Assembly: GCA_900546485.1 (NCBI GenBank) | Contig: URDK01000099.1 | Location: forward strand, 1 to 8,828 | Reading direction: 5' to 3' | DNA from: an uncultured Eubacteriales bacterium | GTDB taxonomy: Bacteria; Bacillota; Clostridia; Oscillospirales; Oscillospiraceae | DNA length: 8,828 nucleotides | In this document: positions 6,613-8,828 of the stretch, in pieces | Layout of the letters: each line of letters begins with the position of its first letter | How positions within the stretch are numbered: position 1 is the first letter of the stretch | Position numbers and translations under genes: made by a program | Notes under the pieces: generated by a model | The model's database searches: none | Told to the model about the DNA's origin: nothing | What the model saw: only the letters and a program-made list of their open reading frames with translations

Positions 6613-6628
6613 CAATGCACCGTGTCAA
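6600..6628 (-). promoter_or_regulatory. Perfect-consensus promoter of the gntR-ABC operon
   Basis: On the minus strand, TTGACA (6628-6623), 17 bases, then TATAAT (6605-6600) is an exact sigma-A consensus. The start is expected near 6593, giving a leader of about 20 bases to the TTG codon. A promoter this strong is normally kept off by a repressor, in line with the palindrome lying over it. Confidence 0.9.
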
Positions 6629-6643
6629 TGCGGCAAAAAGAGG

Positions 6644-6672
6644 TTGACAAATGTATACCTATGTGTTATCTT
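6644..6672 (+). promoter_or_regulatory. Promoter of the blaI-like/M56 operon
   Basis: TTGACA (6644-6649) is followed after 17 bases by TATCTT (6667-6672), pointing toward the blaI-like gene. The start should fall near 6679. The -35 box lies only 15 bases from that of the divergent gntR promoter, so the two polymerase sites are back to back. Confidence 0.85.
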
Positions 6673-6692
6673 CGAGGTAGACAACAGTTTAC
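6653..6692 (+). promoter_or_regulatory. Two candidate BlaI-type operator dyads in the blaI promoter
   Basis: Site 1, GTATACCTATGTGTTA (6653-6668), lies in the spacer and touches the -10 box. Site 2, GTAGACAACAGTTTAC (6677-6692), lies over the start. They share GTAnACnnnnGTnT and begin 24 bases apart. Site 2 is the better dyad (GTAGAC against GTAAAC on the other strand), and GG/CC flanks extend it to 6676-6693. The placement suits autorepression. The sequence differs from the classic TACAnnTGTA core, so the assignment to BlaI is inferred. Confidence 0.55.
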
Positions 6693-6708
6693 CTTGGAGG
6701 TCGTCAAT

Positions 6709-7086
6709 ATGGAGCATCTTTCAAACGGGGAATGGACGCTGATGAACGCGCTGTGGGAGCGCCAGCCGGCGACGGTAGCACAGCTTGTTCACGCGCTCGC
6801 ACCGGAGACGGGCTGGAGCAAGCATACGGTGATGACCATGCTCTCTCGCCTGGAACAGAAGGGCGCGGTGAGATGTACACAGGGTGAGCGGGCAAGGGAG
6901 TACTCGGCAATACTTGAGCGCGACAAGGCCGCGGCGCGGGAGACGGACAGCTTTCTTTCAAAGGTATACGGCGGCAGCCTGGGGCTCATGGTGAACTCCA
7001 TGCTCCGCGCGCACTCGCTCTCGGATGAGGAGGTAGAGGAACTGCGTGCCCTGCTGGGCTCTGCGGAAGGAGGAGGCGGAAAATGA
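6709..7086 (+). CDS. BlaI/MecI-family transcriptional repressor
   Basis: This is a 125-residue winged-helix repressor. NGEWTLMNALWERQPATVAQLV (6-27) and GWSKHTVMTMLSRLEQKGAV (35-54) are the family's hallmark recognition helices, followed by the wing (TQGERAREYSAIL). The C-terminal part (about 72-125; SFLSKVYGGSLGLMVNSML, then SLSDEEVEELRALL) is the dimerisation region, where the family is cut by its partner protease. The start is ATG at 6709, 8 bases after GGAGG (6696-6700); an in-frame extension upstream to 6622 would run through the promoter and is rejected. The stop overlaps the ATG of the M56 gene by ATGA (7083-7086), so repressor and protease are translationally coupled. It likely represses its own operon; other targets are unknown. 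BlaI, MecI and CopY-like members look alike, and the M56 partner favours the BlaI type. Confidence 0.95.
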   Translation: MEHLSNGEWTLMNALWERQPATVAQLVHALAPETGWSKHTVMTMLSRLEQKGAVRCTQGERAREYSAILERDKAAARETDSFLSKVYGGSLGLMVNSMLRAHSLSDEEVEELRALLGSAEGGGGK

Positions 7087-8828
7087 CGGGGGTGTTGATA
7101 GGCTCTTCGCTGCTGATAGTCATCGTGGCAGCCTTGAGAGCGCTGCTGCGCGGAAAGGTGAGCGCGAGACTCATATACGCTCTCTGGGGCGTCGTGCTGC
7201 TCAGGCTGCTCGTGCCCTTTTCGCTGGACTGGAAGCTGCCCAGCGCCGAGGGCGCGGCCCGTACCGCATATGAGCGCACGGAGCTCTCGGAGGCGATGCT
7301 GCCCTATGACAGCGTCTCCGCACCCTATGCTGCGGGTTACAGCCGGAGCGTTCTGCCTGAGGACGACCCCATCCAGCCCTATCTGGACGCAGGGGAGGCA
7401 GCTCCCGAGTACCGGGTTGAGCTGCACAATGAGGGTACGCCTGAGGCGGAGACGGAGTTCGTATTCCTGCGGCCCTGGACAGAGGTTCTCTCCAGCTATT
7501 TGAGGCCGGTGTGGCTCATCGGCACGCTCGCGGCGCTTGTGCTGCTGGCGTATACTAATCTGAGCTTTTATGCGAAGCTGCGCCGCACTCGGCGGCCCAT
7601 AGGCAGCACGGAGGCGGGACTGCCCGCCTATGAGACGGACGCGATAGCCTCGCCCTGCCTCTTCGGGCTGTTCCGGCCCGCCATCTATGTCCGCGCGGAG
7701 GACGCGGGACGGCTCCGGCACGTCCTGGCGCATGAGGACTGCCACTTCCGGCATCTTGACCACATCTGGGCGCTGCTGAGGGCGGCCTGCCTCGCCGTCT
7801 ACTGGTGGGACCCGTTGGTCTGGCTGGCCGCGGCGCTCTCCCGCACGGACTGCGAGCTAGCCTGTGACGAGGCCGCGCTCTCGCGCCTCGGCGAGGCCGA
7901 GCGCATCCCCTACGGCGAGACGCTCATCACCATGGCCGCCAAACCAAGACCGGGCGAGCTCCTGCGCGCCAGCAGCCCCATAGGCTCCGGCAAGCGCGAG
8001 CTCAAGGCCCGCATCCTGGCCATCGCCTGCCGCGGCAGGCGCCTCGTCGTCCCCGCCGTCCTGGCGGTGTGCCTCTGTCTCTTCTGCGCCGCCTGCGCCT
8101 TCACCGGGGCGGAAAATGCCGCGCCGGCCGAGGACATGCGCGCCTATGTGCTGGGCCTTGACACAGAGGACACGGCGGACACGGCGCTGCGCGTGGAGAA
8201 GGCCGGACTGAAGTCGAACTATATAGAGCTAACAGATGAGGAGATGCAGCAGCTGGCCGGATGGCTGGATGCGCTCGAGGCGGACCAGTCAAGCGTCGGC
8301 AGCATGCCCGCGGCCCCGGTATCGCTTGAGTGGGGCGGGCTGACCTACCGGTTCACGCGCGGCGGCACCGTCCTGGCGCCGGACTTCCGCAGCAGCCAGC
8401 CCGAGGCAGTCGAGGCCTGTGAGCTGCTGATAGGCAAGGCCGAGGATGCCGGGCTCATCGCCTCCGCGGAGCTGGACGACATCGTCATGCGCAGCATGCT
8501 CATCGGCGCGGAGCCAGTCTACGGCGAGACCTGCAGCTTCGAGCTTGTCGTCAAGGCGAAATTTGCCGACGGTACGACGCGGGACGCCGCCGTCTCCAGC
8601 GACTTCGTGTATGTAGACGGCGTGCTTTACCGGCTGTACAAAGCGGATGACGCCCCCGAGACCACGCCCGCGGACGGCTCTGACCGGGACGACGCTTGGG
8701 ACGAGGCCTGGGACGGCTGGGAGGAGGATCTCGAGGGCCTGAACGACGACTGGGGTGAGCTGCCCGAGGTCATCTACCGGGAGGGCTCCCTCAGCTCTCT
8801 GGGCGAGGAGGCCGAGAGCCTGCTGAAC
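7083..8828 (+). CDS. M56-family (BlaR1-type) membrane zinc metallopeptidase with a large outer domain, 3' end cut
   Basis: The frame opens at ATG 7083 and runs 582 codons to the window edge with no stop. Helices are predicted at about 3-20, 30-48, 143-165 and 321-340, the four-helix plan of BlaR1. The cytoplasmic part between helices 3 and 4 carries the zinc motif HEDCH (H217-E218, H221) and, further on, YWWDPLVWLA and CELACDEAAL with E258 as the likely third metal ligand, so catalysis should be intact. In BlaR1 systems an outer signal triggers cleavage of the BlaI-type repressor, whose gene here overlaps this one. From about 343 onward the chain lies outside the membrane, but I do not see the SxxK or KTG motifs of the penicillin-binding sensor. 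Instead there is an alpha/beta stretch of about 190 residues and then an acidic, Trp-containing linker (536-559). The loop between helices 2 and 3 (about 50-142) is long and polar. The start has AGGAGGCGG just upstream. The ligand is unknown. Confidence 0.9.
   Translation, partial: MTGVLIGSSLLIVIVAALRALLRGKVSARLIYALWGVVLLRLLVPFSLDWKLPSAEGAARTAYERTELSEAMLPYDSVSAPYAAGYSRSVLPEDDPIQPYLDAGEAAPEYRVELHNEGTPEAETEFVFLRPWTEVLSSYLRPVWLIGTLAALVLLAYTNLSFYAKLRRTRRPIGSTEAGLPAYETDAIASPCLFGLFRPAIYVRAEDAGRLRHVLAHEDCHFRHLDHIWALLRAACLAVYWWDPLVWLAAALSRTDCELACDEAALSRLGEAERIPYGETLITMAAKPRPGELLRASSPIGSGKRELKARILAIACRGRRLVVPAVLAVCLCLFCAACAFTGAENAAPAEDMRAYVLGLDTEDTADTALRVEKAGLKSNYIELTDEEMQQLAGWLDALEADQSSVGSMPAAPVSLEWGGLTYRFTRGGTVLAPDFRSSQPEAVEACELLIGKAEDAGLIASAELDDIVMRSMLIGAEPVYGETCSFELVVKAKFADGTTRDAAVSSDFVYVDGVLYRLYKADDAPETTPADGSDRDDAWDEAWDGWEEDLEGLNDDWGELPEVIYREGSLSSLGEEAESLLN

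Noticed and set aside
6789..7763. Minus-strand open frame of 324 codons opposite the blaI-like and M56 genes
   Set aside because: Spans two well-supported overlapping plus-strand genes and has no family resemblance.
8070..8100. Lipobox-like CAAC at the end of the fourth M56 helix
   Set aside because: The -3 position is Cys, not an aliphatic residue, and the segment is the internal fourth helix of a BlaR1-type protein, so lipid attachment is unlikely.

Overview
The window looks like the chromosome of a high-GC (roughly 60 %) Firmicute of the class Clostridia, probably a gut Oscillospirales-type bacterium. The evidence is strong AGGAGG-type ribosome sites, sigma-A-like promoters with TTGACA -35 boxes in otherwise GC-rich DNA, a Bacillus-type (class I) dihydroorotase, a GntR regulator of the YtrA type, an ABC exporter pair and a BlaI/BlaR1-like pair. 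No mobile element, CRISPR array, tRNA or rRNA was seen. This placement is inferred from gene style, not from a marker gene.

Layout. Positions 1-963 (minus strand) hold the first 321 codons of pyrC, cut off by the left edge. Its strong promoter lies at 1028-1056, and its short leader contains a hairpin. Running the other way, 1197-2399 encodes a single lipoprotein of the extracellular solute-binding type. It has no transporter partner in view and is closed by a bidirectional terminator at about 2399-2436. From 6573 down to 2443 (minus strand) lies a compact four-gene operon: a YtrA-type GntR repressor, a multi-pass membrane protein with a DUF5808 motif, an ABC ATPase and a 12-helix ABC permease. 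It uses the same bidirectional terminator. On the plus strand, divergent from gntR, lie a BlaI/MecI-type repressor (6709-7086) and an M56 (BlaR1-type) membrane metallopeptidase (7083 onward) that runs off the right edge after 582 codons without a stop.

How the genes may work together. The 135-bp gap at 6574-6708 carries two back-to-back promoters with separate repressor-site candidates. The gntR promoter is a perfect TTGACA-17-TATAAT, overlaid by an inverted repeat with 13-bp spacing like that described for YtrA. The blaI-like promoter (TTGACA-17-TATCTT) carries two 16-bp dyad-like sites. By analogy with ytr operons and BlaR1 systems, which respond to cell-wall antibiotics, this region may be a cell-envelope stress module: one arm controls an ABC exporter, and the other is a signal-dependent protease plus a cleavable repressor. 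That role is inference; no beta-lactamase or penicillin-binding protein gene lies in the window.

Almost all of the sequence is coding. The longest gap between genes is 233 bases (964-1196).
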